Assembly: GCA_049115695.1 (NCBI GenBank)
Contig: JAGDZR010000001.1
Location: 1 to 64,000 of the forward strand
Length of the DNA stretch: 64,000 nucleotides
From: JAGDZR01 sp049115695
Lineage (GTDB): Bacteria; Bacteroidota; Bacteroidia; Cytophagales; Cyclobacteriaceae
Direction: 5' to 3'
Every line of letters starts with the position of its first letter. Position 1 is the first letter of the stretch. A program made the translations under genes and the position numbers. This document shows, one piece after another, positions 33,811-42,563 of this stretch. Under the pieces are notes generated by a model, which was not told the origin of the DNA, did not search any database, and worked only from the letters and a program-made list of their open reading frames with translations.

Positions 33811-34419
33811 TCAAATATGTTGTTTTTTATCCTTCACCAGTTCGTACATCAACTCACGCGCTCTATGAAGCTGTGCTTTGACAGTGCCTAAAGGTGCTTC
33901 CAGTGTTTTTGCTATTTCCTCATAGGAGAGTTCGTCAAAGTAGCGCAATTTTACCAAGCGCTGATATTTTGCTGGTAATTTGTCCACAAACATTCTGACC
34001 AACTCGATCTTTTGAGTTTTGATTGCTACTTCATCTGGTGTCAGTGTATTGTCCTCAACTTCTATGTTGACAGATTCTCCTGAATCATCGGTAAAAGAGG
34101 TGTTTAATGAAAAGGTATCAAGTTTCTTCTTTCTAATGAAATCAATGGCATTGTTGGTGGCAATTCGAAATAACCACGTACTGAAAGTATAGTCTTTTTT
34201 GAATCTACCGAGGTTTTTAAATGCCTTTGCAAATGCTTCAATGGTCAGATCTTCCGCATCATCAACATTTCTCACCATTTTTAGGATCATGTGATACACT
34301 GGTTTTTTATACCGTTCCATCAATTCCGCAAAAGCGGATTCATCGCCATGATCTATCGCCTGATCTATCAATGCAAAATCCTTGATTGCTTTATCTGAAA
34401 ATTGTCGATTTACTTCCAT
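33811..34419 (-). CDS. RNA polymerase ECF-type sigma factor
   Basis: A 202-residue sigma-70 family factor with region 2 (about 30-97, Ala-Glu-Asp-Leu-Thr-Ile-Glu-Ala-Phe and Phe-Ser-Thr-Trp-Leu-Phe-Arg-Ile-Ala) and region 4 (about 135-195, Tyr-Glu-Glu-Ile-Ala-Lys-Thr-Leu and Gly-Thr-Val-Lys). The linker is longer than in most ECF factors. No anti-sigma gene is adjacent; it sits between a glycosyltransferase (10-bp overlap) and rsmG. Targets unknown. Confidence 0.93.
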   Translation of the reverse strand: MEVNRQFSDKAIKDFALIDQAIDHGDESAFAELMERYKKPVYHMILKMVRNVDDAEDLTIEAFAKAFKNLGRFKKDYTFSTWLFRIATNNAIDFIRKKKLDTFSLNTSFTDDSGESVNIEVEDNTLTPDEVAIKTQKIELVRMFVDKLPAKYQRLVKLRYFDELSYEEIAKTLEAPLGTVKAQLHRARELMYELVKDKKQHI

Positions 34420-35528
34420 TTGACCTTTTTAGTAAACAATGACGCCAATACAGAAACAGGTATGAAAAGCACATACATCCATTCAAGAATTGGTGTCAAC
34501 CACAATGAGTATCCTTCTCCTAACTTTTTAGTCAAGGAGTTATTCATGAGAACAATCGCGACCAAATAGAATCCAATTACAGGATAGATGATTTCTGGTT
34601 GATGGTTCATCAAGGCTAAAATAGTGAAAGTCACCCAAAGCGATAGAAGGACGACTGATTTTAAGCTATGCTTGATTTTAGAAACTGCTTTATAAAATTT
34701 TGAAACGGAGTAGTGCCGCTTCTTTTGAACCCAATAGGATGATAAGGTCAACTCGGGCGCTGAATACATCAACGATTCATAACCTAAGGCTACCGCTGTA
34801 CGGTTTGGTTTGGCATGGTGTTGAACGAACAAATCATCATCACCACCCATGATGCCCTGAAAACGATTAAATCCTTTTACTTCTAAAAACAAACTCTTTC
34901 TGTACCCAAGATTTCGACCTACACCCATATACGGATTTTTTAGCCTCGCGGATGATAAATAGGCAACTCCTGTTTCAAAGGTCTCATATGAAATGAAATG
35001 ATTAAGCAGTGAATGACCTGCATAGTATGGAGCGTATCCCAATACAAAATCATGATTATCAGTCATTTGAGTGGCCATCGACCGTATCCATTGGTCACTA
35101 GATGGTCGACAATCTGCATCTGTGAATAATAGCCACTCATGACTTGCCCCTTTTGCACTTAGGGTTAATCCGAATTTTTTCGGACTAAATTGATCCGGAA
35201 GATAGTCCACAATAACGGATTTGAATCGTTCGTCTTTTTGCTCCCAGCTTTTCACGATTTCTAAGCTGTTATCGCCGCATCGATCCAGTACGACGATCAA
35301 TTCATAGTTAGGATAATCTTGAGTCAATAGAATAGGGATTAACTCTTCTATATTATGCTCCTCGTTTCGGGTACAAACAATAACGCTTACTGGAGGGGTA
35401 TTGGCAATGTCACCTGGTCGATCAAGCGATAAAGCAATGTATCTGATCAATAAGTGAGTGAGTCTTACCCCAATAAATGCACAATACGCCCAGAAAATCC
35501 ACACAATCCAACTCATGCTACTAAACAA
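34410..35528 (-). CDS. Family 2 glycosyltransferase, membrane-anchored
   Basis: A 372-residue GT2 enzyme: one N-terminal TM helix, a GT-A catalytic domain (about 45-270) starting Pro-Pro-Val-Ser-Val-Ile-Val-Cys-Thr-Arg-Asn-Glu, the metal-binding Thr-Asp-Ala-Asp-Cys-Arg-Pro, Gly-Gly-Asp-Asp-Asp-Leu as acceptor-side acidic motif, and about three C-terminal TM helices. It probably transfers a sugar to a lipid or polysaccharide at the inner membrane. It leads the GT2-sigma-rsmG-decarboxylase transcript. Acceptor unknown. Confidence 0.9.
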   Translation of the reverse strand: MFSSMSWIVWIFWAYCAFIGVRLTHLLIRYIALSLDRPGDIANTPPVSVIVCTRNEEHNIEELIPILLTQDYPNYELIVVLDRCGDNSLEIVKSWEQKDERFKSVIVDYLPDQFSPKKFGLTLSAKGASHEWLLFTDADCRPSSDQWIRSMATQMTDNHDFVLGYAPYYAGHSLLNHFISYETFETGVAYLSSARLKNPYMGVGRNLGYRKSLFLEVKGFNRFQGIMGGDDDLFVQHHAKPNRTAVALGYESLMYSAPELTLSSYWVQKKRHYSVSKFYKAVSKIKHSLKSVVLLSLWVTFTILALMNHQPEIIYPVIGFYLVAIVLMNNSLTKKLGEGYSLWLTPILEWMYVLFIPVSVLASLFTKKVKWK

Positions 35529-35573
35529 TCAAATGCGGTGGTGAATTTAGATCATATTGTAAAATTGACCCCT

Positions 35574-35581
35574 TATTTTTG
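35574..35581 (+). promoter_or_regulatory. Candidate -7 promoter element of tgt
   Basis: TATTTTTG matches TAnnTTTG and ends 9 bp before the ATG at 35591, implying an almost leaderless transcript. No clear TTTG was found at the -33 position. Confidence 0.35.
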
Positions 35582-35590
35582 CGCATTCTT

Positions 35591-36721
35591 ATGAAGTTCA
35601 CATTAGAAAAGAAGGATGACAAAAGCGGCGCACGCGCAGCTACTATCAAAACGGCTCATGGTGATATTCAAACACCCATTTTTATGCCAGTGGGCACTGC
35701 TGGAACCGTTAAGGCTGTCCATCAGCGCGAATTGGAGGAGGATATTAATGCCCAGATTATCTTAGGAAATACATATCACCTTTACCTTCGACCTGGTCTG
35801 GATATTATCAAGGCGGCAGGAGGACTTCATGGTTTCAATGGGTGGAAAAGACCCATATTGACTGATAGTGGAGGGTATCAGGTCTATTCGCTTGGTGATA
35901 ATCGTAAAATATCAGAGAAAGGCGTGAGATTTCAGTCTCACATTGATGGATCATACCACGATTTCACCCCGGAGCACGTCATGGATATTCAGCGAGTAAT
36001 TGGTGCGGATGTAGTCATGGCTTTTGATGAATGCACACCCTATCCATGCGAACGAGATTACGCTGAAAAATCAATGCATATGACTCATAGATGGCTGAAG
36101 CGTTGCATTGAGCATTATGATAAATCAGAAGGTCATTATGGCTATGAGCAGACATTGTTCCCTATTGTTCAAGGGAGTGTATATCCGGATTTGCGCAAAC
36201 AGTCTGCTGAGTTTATTGCCAGTCAGAACAGAGACGGTAATGCGATCGGGGGGCTGTCAGTAGGAGAACCTGCTGAAATGATGTATGAGATGGCCGGGCA
36301 AGTTTGTGATATATTACCTGCTGATAAGCCACGGTATTTGATGGGGGTAGGTACACCAGCCAATATTATTGAATGCATTGCCCTCGGAGTTGATATGTTC
36401 GATTGTGTGATGCCAACGCGGAATGCTCGAAATGGGATGTTGTTCACTTCAGAGGGGATTGTGAATATTCGCAATGAAAAATGGAAAGCGGACTTTTCGG
36501 CGGTTGACCCTAATTTGGGAGGATATGTGGATTCATTTTACAGTAAAGCATATCTCCGCCATTTGATCATCAGTAATGAAATATTAGGCGCTCAAATTGC
36601 TTCAGTACATAATCTAACATTTTATCTGTGGTTGGTGAAAGAAGCCAGAAATCAAATATTAAAAGGGGATTTTGCTCGTTGGAAAAACGAGATGGTTGAA
36701 AAAGTGACGCGAAGACTGTAG
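35591..36721 (+). CDS. tgt: tRNA-guanine transglycosylase Tgt
   Basis: Tgt exchanges G34 of tRNA-Asp/Asn/His/Tyr for preQ1 in queuosine synthesis. The 376 residues carry the nucleophile motif Met-Pro-Thr-Arg-Asn-Ala-Arg-Asn-Gly with Phe-Asp-Cys, plus Leu-Thr-Asp-Ser-Gly-Gly-Tyr-Gln. The usual C-terminal zinc motif Cys-x-Cys-x-x-Cys is missing: the aligned stretch reads Asp-Pro-Asn-Leu-Gly-Gly-Tyr-Val-Asp-Ser-Phe-Tyr, although the last ligand His (Ser-Val-His-Asn-Leu) remains. This may be normal in Bacteroidota. ATG 35591 is preferred; the LptF/G gene starts on its last stop base. Confidence 0.95.
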   Translation: MKFTLEKKDDKSGARAATIKTAHGDIQTPIFMPVGTAGTVKAVHQRELEEDINAQIILGNTYHLYLRPGLDIIKAAGGLHGFNGWKRPILTDSGGYQVYSLGDNRKISEKGVRFQSHIDGSYHDFTPEHVMDIQRVIGADVVMAFDECTPYPCERDYAEKSMHMTHRWLKRCIEHYDKSEGHYGYEQTLFPIVQGSVYPDLRKQSAEFIASQNRDGNAIGGLSVGEPAEMMYEMAGQVCDILPADKPRYLMGVGTPANIIECIALGVDMFDCVMPTRNARNGMLFTSEGIVNIRNEKWKADFSAVDPNLGGYVDSFYSKAYLRHLIISNEILGAQIASVHNLTFYLWLVKEARNQILKGDFARWKNEMVEKVTRRL

Positions 36722-37794
36722 TGAAGATACTCGACTGGTACATCCTTAAGAAATTCCTAAGCACTTTCATTTATGTAGTGATCATTCTTGTGATGATCAT
36801 CTGTGTGATTGACTACACGGAGAAAAATGATGACTTCATGAAGAACAATGTGCCTGGTGCATATATACGGGAATATTACCTGACATTTATTCCATATATG
36901 ACGGCATTGTTGACGCCCATCATTGCTTTCATTGCAACGGTGTTTGTAACAGCCAAACTTGCTGCTAAGACAGAGATTGTTGCGATTCTGGCGAGTGGAG
37001 TTAGTTTTAGGCGGATTATGTTGCCTTATTTGGTTGGAGCAACAATGGTGGCTATACTGAGCTTTTATCTCAATGGCTGGGTAATTCCAGATGCGAACAA
37101 ATTTCGAATCAATTTTGAAATTCTGTATACTAAAAAACCATTCTACTTCAGCACCAGAGATATCCATATGAAGATAGGTCCCAACGATTATTTGTATATG
37201 AATCGTTATAATAATCAACGTGATCAGGGGTATCAAGTCACACTTGAGCACATTGCTGATGGTGAGCTAAAGGCAAAACTTCAGGGAAGGACCATGCAGT
37301 GGGATACCAGCACACACAAGTGGAAGATTAAGATGTGGCAGTTGCGGGAATTTGAAGAAACATCAGAAGTTGTTTCTAATGGTGAAGCGATGGATACAAC
37401 CTTGATATTGAGTCCGAAGGATTTCAGAAATCAGGATCGTAGATGGGAAACGTTAAGGATGGATGAATTGAGAGAACATATTAAACTATTGGAGGATAGA
37501 GGGTCTGAAGATGTTATTGTCTATCGCATTGAGCGATACATCAGATACATGTCACCTTTTACTATCTACATCCTAATGTTTATCGGATTGATTGTGTCAT
37601 CACGTAAGAATAGGAGAGGAACAGGTTTTCAAATTGCTCTTGGTTTCTTAATTGCATTTGGGTTTATCATTTTTTTCATACTTGCCCGCGCTCTGGCAGA
37701 GGCTAATTCAATTCATCCCATTTTTGCCGTTTGGCTACCCAACATTATGTTTACAGGAGTGGGTTTGATTATGTACAAGACAGTTCCGAGGTAA
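36721..37794 (+). CDS. LptF/LptG family permease (YjgP/YjgQ)
   Basis: A 357-residue inner-membrane component of the lipopolysaccharide transport machine. It has six TM helices in the LptF/G layout: three near the N-terminus (about 12-125), a periplasmic jelly-roll middle (about 130-255), and three at the C-terminus (about 280-355). It starts with GTG at 36721, sharing a base with the tgt stop codon (TAGTG), so it is coupled to tgt. Bacteroidota often encode a single LptF/G-type protein separately from LptB. The family is secure; F versus G is not decided. Confidence 0.9.
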   Translation: MKILDWYILKKFLSTFIYVVIILVMIICVIDYTEKNDDFMKNNVPGAYIREYYLTFIPYMTALLTPIIAFIATVFVTAKLAAKTEIVAILASGVSFRRIMLPYLVGATMVAILSFYLNGWVIPDANKFRINFEILYTKKPFYFSTRDIHMKIGPNDYLYMNRYNNQRDQGYQVTLEHIADGELKAKLQGRTMQWDTSTHKWKIKMWQLREFEETSEVVSNGEAMDTTLILSPKDFRNQDRRWETLRMDELREHIKLLEDRGSEDVIVYRIERYIRYMSPFTIYILMFIGLIVSSRKNRRGTGFQIALGFLIAFGFIIFFILARALAEANSIHPIFAVWLPNIMFTGVGLIMYKTVPR

Positions 37795-37856
37795 TTAGTG
37801 TCAATCAGCCTTATCTAAAGTTTGTTCTCTAAACATATTCTAAGCTCCTTTGCTGC

Positions 37857-38777
37857 GTGACAGCCCAAACAGACTTCAAGGATTTTGCGTTTCTTCATTT
37901 CATTGTTTTGATCTGGGGGTTTACAGCTATTTTGGGTTTGCTAATCGAGCTCCCATCTGTTGAATTAGTTTTTTTTAGAACCGGATTGGCAGCTTTAGGA
38001 CTATCGATGATTCTTATTAACAGGAATATTTCTTTTCGACTGCACCGGCCAAAAGACTTCCTGGGTGTAGTAGCTGTGGGTGTTTTGTTAGCTGCCCATT
38101 GGATCTTGTTTTTCTTATCTGCTCGAGTATCTACAGCTTCTATTTGTCTGGCTGGAATGGCCACTTGTTCACTATGGACCAGTTTACTCGAACCATTCTT
38201 CTTTAAAAAGAAATTCAATTGGGTAGAGATATTGCTAAGTCTATTGGCTCTGTCAGGGATGTTGGTGATTTTCCGTGTGGAGTTAGATTATATGTTGGGC
38301 ATTGTACTTGCATTGGTGTCCGCGCTATGCTCCGCTGTATTTACCTTAATCAATTCAACTTTGACCAAACAGAATAATCACTTTGCCATTACTTTTTACG
38401 AGATGGCTTTTGCTGCTATTTCTATTGCACTTTTCTTTCCTGCTTATCAATCTTTTTTTACTGATCAGCCGTTGGTTCTGAATCCAAGTGGTACAGATTG
38501 GGCCTACCTGATTTTACTGGTGGCTGTTTGCACAATTTTCGCTTATTCCTATTCTATCGAGTTGATGAAGCGTTTATCGCCATTTGCTGTTAATCTCACC
38601 ATTAACCTGGAACCTATATATGGGATAATTTTAGCTTTGATGATTTTCGGGGAGAATGAAAAAATGTCAGGAGGTTTTTACATAGGAACTTCCTTAATCA
38701 TGATCTCTGTTTTGATTTATCCGTTGTATAATAAGTGGAAGCGTCGAAAGGCGCTCGAAACTGATGTATTACGATAA
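37857..38777 (+). CDS. EamA/DMT family transporter
   Basis: A 306-residue inner-membrane transporter with ten TM helices in two five-helix EamA repeats (about 8-140 and 150-290). It starts with GTG at 37857. The typical Glu-Pro in the fourth helix of the first half (Leu-Glu-Pro-Phe-Phe) and in the second half (Leu-Glu-Pro-Ile-Tyr) is present. These carry small metabolites such as amino acids; the substrate is unknown. It follows the LptF/G gene by 62 bp on the same strand. Confidence 0.9.
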   Translation: MTAQTDFKDFAFLHFIVLIWGFTAILGLLIELPSVELVFFRTGLAALGLSMILINRNISFRLHRPKDFLGVVAVGVLLAAHWILFFLSARVSTASICLAGMATCSLWTSLLEPFFFKKKFNWVEILLSLLALSGMLVIFRVELDYMLGIVLALVSALCSAVFTLINSTLTKQNNHFAITFYEMAFAAISIALFFPAYQSFFTDQPLVLNPSGTDWAYLILLVAVCTIFAYSYSIELMKRLSPFAVNLTINLEPIYGIILALMIFGENEKMSGGFYIGTSLIMISVLIYPLYNKWKRRKALETDVLR

Positions 38778-38786
38778 ACTCATAAC

Positions 38787-39107
38787 ATGTTATTAACAAC
38801 GACTAACACAATTGAAGGACAATCAATTTCCCATTATTATGGTATGGTTACAGGAGAGGCAATCATTGGAGCAAATGTATTTAAGGATGTATTTGCAGCC
38901 ATAACAGATGTGGTAGGTGGCCGTTCTGGTGCCTATGAAAATGCACTAAAAGAAGCAAAGGAGATTGCAACAAGAGAAATGACCGCTGAGGCGCAACGAT
39001 TGGGAGCCAATGCCGTCATTGCCATTGATTTGGATTATGAAACAGTTGGTAAATCAAATGGTATGTTGATGGTAAGTGCGAGTGGGACTGCTGTCCAATT
39101 ATCCTAG
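38787..39107 (+). CDS. YbjQ/UPF0145 family protein
   Basis: A 106-residue protein of the YbjQ (UPF0145, heavy-metal-binding-like) family. It shows the N-terminal strand Ile-Glu-Gly-Gln, the Gly-Glu-Ala-Ile-Ile-Gly-Ala-Asn, and the C-terminal Gly-Ala-Asn-Ala-Val-Ile-Ala-Ile-Asp-Leu-Asp-Tyr. It forms pentamers in known relatives; function unknown. It follows the EamA gene by 9 bp and its 3' end overlaps the convergent ispE by 9 bp. Confidence 0.92.
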   Translation: MLLTTTNTIEGQSISHYYGMVTGEAIIGANVFKDVFAAITDVVGGRSGAYENALKEAKEIATREMTAEAQRLGANAVIAIDLDYETVGKSNGMLMVSASGTAVQLS

Positions 39108-39896
39108 TTGACTAAAATAGGTATAGTGGTCAACTGTGGCTGGAGGTTTCTCGAATAAACCAAAAATGGTTGACCCTGATCCGCTCATGGCTGAGTAGAC
39201 TGCCCCTTCCTTCAGAAATTGTTGCTTGAGAATTGAGAGCGTTGGAAATTGTTTGAAGACACTTGTTTCAAAATCATTTGAGATGACTTGCTGCCAGGAT
39301 TTAATGTCCAATTCTCCTAGATTGCAGAGGTCAAATTCCGATTTTTTTGGAGTAACACCGCTATAGGCTTCAGCAGTGCTGATGTGCAAGTTTGGATTGA
39401 TCATGCCAATGTACATGTTAGATAGATCCAGATTAATGGGTGTAAGGTTTGTGCCTGTTTCTGTGGCAACTGACGGGATATTGTCAATGAAGAAAGGGCA
39501 GTCGCTTCCGAGTAATGCGGATAATCCTTTTAATTCATCAATGGGTATGGCCAGATCAAATAGTTGATTTAGCATTTTCAACGTAAACGCCCCATCTGCT
39601 GATCCACCGCCTAATCCAGCTCCCATGGGGATGATTTTGTGCAAATGGATTTGGACGGTTGGTATGTCAAATTTATTCAGCAGTAGTTCATATGCCTTTA
39701 CGCATAAGTTGCTTGATGCTTCTCCTGGAATGGTGAGCCCTGTTTGCTCAAATGAAAATGATTTACATGGAACAATTTCCAGAACGTCTGTCCATGGAAT
39801 AGGATAGAGACAAGATTCAATGTTATGATATCCATCCTCTCGCTTTGACGTGATATAAAGTCCAATGTTGATTTTGGCGTTAGGAAAGGTGATCAT
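39099..39896 (-). CDS. ispE: 4-diphosphocytidyl-2-C-methyl-D-erythritol kinase IspE
   Basis: IspE phosphorylates CDP-methylerythritol in the MEP isoprenoid pathway. The 265-residue GHMP kinase has Pro-Asn-Ala-Lys-Ile-Asn-Ile at the N-terminus, the ATP loop Pro-Met-Gly-Ala-Gly-Leu-Gly-Gly-Gly-Ser-Ala-Asp (about 89-100), and the C-terminal Met-Ser-Gly-Ser-Gly-Ser-Thr-Ile-Phe-Gly-Leu. Length normal. It lies downstream of fabI; the hairpin at 39918-39961 sits in its 5' region. Confidence 0.96.
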   Translation of the reverse strand: MITFPNAKINIGLYITSKREDGYHNIESCLYPIPWTDVLEIVPCKSFSFEQTGLTIPGEASSNLCVKAYELLLNKFDIPTVQIHLHKIIPMGAGLGGGSADGAFTLKMLNQLFDLAIPIDELKGLSALLGSDCPFFIDNIPSVATETGTNLTPINLDLSNMYIGMINPNLHISTAEAYSGVTPKKSEFDLCNLGELDIKSWQQVISNDFETSVFKQFPTLSILKQQFLKEGAVYSAMSGSGSTIFGLFEKPPATVDHYTYFSQLG

Positions 39897-39917
39897 TGAA
39901 TAGTAATTGAATCAATA

Positions 39918-39961
39918 TGAGCGTAGTGAAATAATCGTTAGATAAAAGATCACTACGCTCA
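39918..39961. repeat. Perfect 12-bp inverted repeat between fabI and ispE
   Basis: TGAGCGTAGTGA (39918-39929) and TCACTACGCTCA (39950-39961) are exact reverse complements with a 20-base loop. There is no T-tract on either strand, so it is not a normal intrinsic terminator. It starts 22 bp upstream of the ispE start codon and may act as a leader hairpin or partial attenuator for ispE. Confidence 0.55.
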
Positions 39962-39981
39962 GATGATGAATGTTGGATATT

Positions 39982-40803
39982 TTAATCCTTATTGTTTTGC
40001 ATCATTTCTATGATCTCTTCAGAGATGCCTGTGCTCGAGTAGCCACCATCGTGAAACAAGTTTTGCATGGTAATCATTCGACTAAGGTCAGAGAAAAGGA
40101 ATATGCAATAATCAGCACATGAGGCTGCATCTGCATTTCCGAGCGGAGACATTTTGTCAGCGAAATCGAAGAACGAATCAAATCCTCCAATACCTGCCCC
40201 TGCTGTGGTCTTGGTAGGAGATTGAGATATGGTATTAACCCTTACCTTTTTTGCCTTGCCAAGTCTATAGCCAAAGCCACGGGCGATAGATTCCAACACC
40301 GCTTTGGCGTCAGCCATATCTGTGTAAAAAGGATAGGTTCGTTGTGCAGCAATGTATGACAAACCAACAACTGAGCTCCACTCACTCAAAACATCTTGCT
40401 TTTCAGCAACAGCCATCATCTTATGGAAGGAAAGTGCTGATATATCAATAGACTTTTGATACCAGTCGTAGTTTAGCTCACCGTATGATTTCCCTTTCCG
40501 AATATTAGGAGACATTCCAATCGAGTGCAGCACAAAGTCAATTTTACCACCCAATTTTTCAGTAGCCTGTGCATATAGGTTTTCCAGATCTTCAACTGAC
40601 GTAGCATCTGCGGGGATCACCTCAGTGTTACATTTTTCAGCCAGCTCATTGATTTTACCCATTCGCAATGCAATAGGAGCATTGGTCAATACTATTGATG
40701 CACCTTCTTCAAATGCTTTTTCAGCAACATGCCAGGCGATTGAGTTTTCATCCAAAGCTCCAGAGATAATTCCGCGCTTTCCTTTTAGTAGATTATTAGC
40801 CAT
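39982..40803 (-). CDS. fabI: Enoyl-ACP reductase FabI
   Basis: FabI performs the last, NAD(P)H-dependent reduction of fatty-acid elongation. The 273 residues show the SDR Gly-Ile-Ile-Ser-Gly-Ala-Leu-Asp-Glu-Asn-Ser-Ile-Ala dinucleotide loop and the catalytic Tyr-x6-Lys in Phe-Tyr-Thr-Asp-Met-Ala-Asp-Ala-Lys. The start ATG at 40803 (Met-Ala-Asn-Asn-Leu-Leu) is preferred to an in-frame ATG at 40827. It follows recN by 43 bp on the same strand. Confidence 0.95.
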   Translation of the reverse strand: MANNLLKGKRGIISGALDENSIAWHVAEKAFEEGASIVLTNAPIALRMGKINELAEKCNTEVIPADATSVEDLENLYAQATEKLGGKIDFVLHSIGMSPNIRKGKSYGELNYDWYQKSIDISALSFHKMMAVAEKQDVLSEWSSVVGLSYIAAQRTYPFYTDMADAKAVLESIARGFGYRLGKAKKVRVNTISQSPTKTTAGAGIGGFDSFFDFADKMSPLGNADAASCADYCIFLFSDLSRMITMQNLFHDGGYSSTGISEEIIEMMQNNKD

Positions 40804-40846
40804 TACAAAATTTTCTTTATCCGGCAAAAATAGGAAACCGAATCAA

Positions 40847-42508
40847 TTAACGAACCGGCTGTGAAAGTAATTCACGTGCACTTTCGTATGCTTTTTCTGA
40901 AGGGGTGTCGCCACCGATCATTTTGGCGATCTCTTCAATGCGTCCCTCGTTGCTTAATTCCTTAATCAATGTTGTAGTTTTTGCCCCACTGTGATCCTTA
41001 AATACATAAAAGTGGGCATCTCCTCCGGCCGCAAATTGTGGGAGATGACTGATGGAAATGACTTGATGATTTTCTGCCATTTGACGCATCATTCTGATCA
41101 TTTTAATGGCAATTTCTCCCGAAACGCCTGTGTCAATTTCATCAAAGATGATAGTGGGAAGGGCTGTTTTGTTCGCGATCAGGTACTTCACAGCAAAAAT
41201 GAGGCGACTAAATTCTCCACCTGAAGCTGCATCCTTGATATTTTTTAGTGGTAAACCTTTATTGGCCGAGAACAGGATGTTGCAGTTTTCCATTCCTGAA
41301 ATAGCTGGTTCTGTTGGCTCAAGCTCAATCTGCACTTTTCCGTTTTCAATTCCAATTGAGCGTATAACGGAAGTAATCTCCTGAACGAGTTGCTTTGAGT
41401 TTTTATTTCTGGAGTCGGTTAACTTTTTGGCTTTAACCAACATCGTTTTCTGCGCTGCTTCCATCTTATTACTGGCTTCCAATATCACCTGATCCAGGTT
41501 ATCGACGAGCTGCAGTTTAGTGGCTATTTCATCGCGCAATGATATTAACTCTGAAACATCAGTGACTTTGTGTTTTTGCTGAAGCCTGAATAATTCACCT
41601 AAAACCTGACTGACTTCTGCTAATCGCTCTGGATTGACATCAATTGAATCAATTTTGTTTGCGATTTCCTCATTGATATCAGTCAATTCAAGTCTTAACG
41701 ACTCCATTCGATCTTGTAGTCCAGAAAACTCATGCGACAACATACTGAGCTGCTTTAATTGCAATGTTGTTTCAGCCAGCTGTGAAGTCGTACCCATTTC
41801 TGGGTGATCCAGTTGTTGATTAATCAGTGAGAGTTTTTGGATGATCTCATCTGCGTTCTCCAGGGTTTTTTGTTCATTTTCCAGCGCTTCCTGATCAATG
41901 CTATCAAGATCTATATCACTAAGCTCTTTTAATACAAATCGTTGGTAATCTTCATCCTTTGAGGCTGCTTCAGACTGAGCGATTAGCTTATTGTAAGCTA
42001 TGTCCGCGTTTTTCCAGGCGTTGTAGGCATGTTGATAGTCAGCCAACAATTCTCCATGCTCCGAATACTGATCAAGGATGGAGAGCTGATATTTATTATT
42101 ACCCAGGTGCAATGATTCATGTTGAGAATGAATATCCATCAACCTTTCTGAAATAGACTTTACTACGTCAAGTGTAACAGGCGTGTCATTGATAAACGCT
42201 CTTGATTTACCACTTGGATTGATCTCACGCCGGATGATACACTCATCGTCATAATCCAGGTCTTCGGAGGTGAACAAATCTTTCAAATCATAACTAGAAA
42301 CATCAAATACACCCTCTACACTGCACTTTGTTTGTTCATCCCACAATACTTTAGTGTCAGCTCGATTGCCCATCAGTAGGCCGAGTGCACCCAGCATGAT
42401 CGATTTACCAGCGCCGGTTTCGCCAGTAATAATGTTAAGCTTTGTGACTGGAGAGAAATCCAGCTGTTCGATCAAAGCGTAGTTGCGTATGGAGAGTGTT
42501 TTTATCAT
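40847..42508 (-). CDS. recN: DNA repair protein RecN
   Basis: RecN is an SMC-like ATPase that acts early in double-strand break repair. The 553 residues have Walker A Gly-Glu-Thr-Gly-Ala-Gly-Lys-Ser near 30, a coiled-coil middle (about 150-370), the signature Ala-Ala-Ser-Gly-Gly-Glu-Phe-Ser-Arg, and Walker B Ile-Phe-Asp-Glu-Ile-Asp-Thr-Gly-Val-Ser-Gly. It lies 55 bp after the DUF4835 gene, in the minus-strand run from bamD to ispE. Full length and intact. Confidence 0.96.
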   Translation of the reverse strand: MIKTLSIRNYALIEQLDFSPVTKLNIITGETGAGKSIMLGALGLLMGNRADTKVLWDEQTKCSVEGVFDVSSYDLKDLFTSEDLDYDDECIIRREINPSGKSRAFINDTPVTLDVVKSISERLMDIHSQHESLHLGNNKYQLSILDQYSEHGELLADYQHAYNAWKNADIAYNKLIAQSEAASKDEDYQRFVLKELSDIDLDSIDQEALENEQKTLENADEIIQKLSLINQQLDHPEMGTTSQLAETTLQLKQLSMLSHEFSGLQDRMESLRLELTDINEEIANKIDSIDVNPERLAEVSQVLGELFRLQQKHKVTDVSELISLRDEIATKLQLVDNLDQVILEASNKMEAAQKTMLVKAKKLTDSRNKNSKQLVQEITSVIRSIGIENGKVQIELEPTEPAISGMENCNILFSANKGLPLKNIKDAASGGEFSRLIFAVKYLIANKTALPTIIFDEIDTGVSGEIAIKMIRMMRQMAENHQVISISHLPQFAAGGDAHFYVFKDHSGAKTTTLIKELSNEGRIEEIAKMIGGDTPSEKAYESARELLSQPVR

Positions 42509-42563
42509 GAGAGACGTGCGGTGGCAAAGGTAAAATTATCCCTCATTGGTCAAATCATATGGA

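Noticed and set aside
39918..39961. Intrinsic terminator between fabI and ispE
   Set aside because: Stem is strong but there is no T-run on the minus strand, and the loop is 20 bases.
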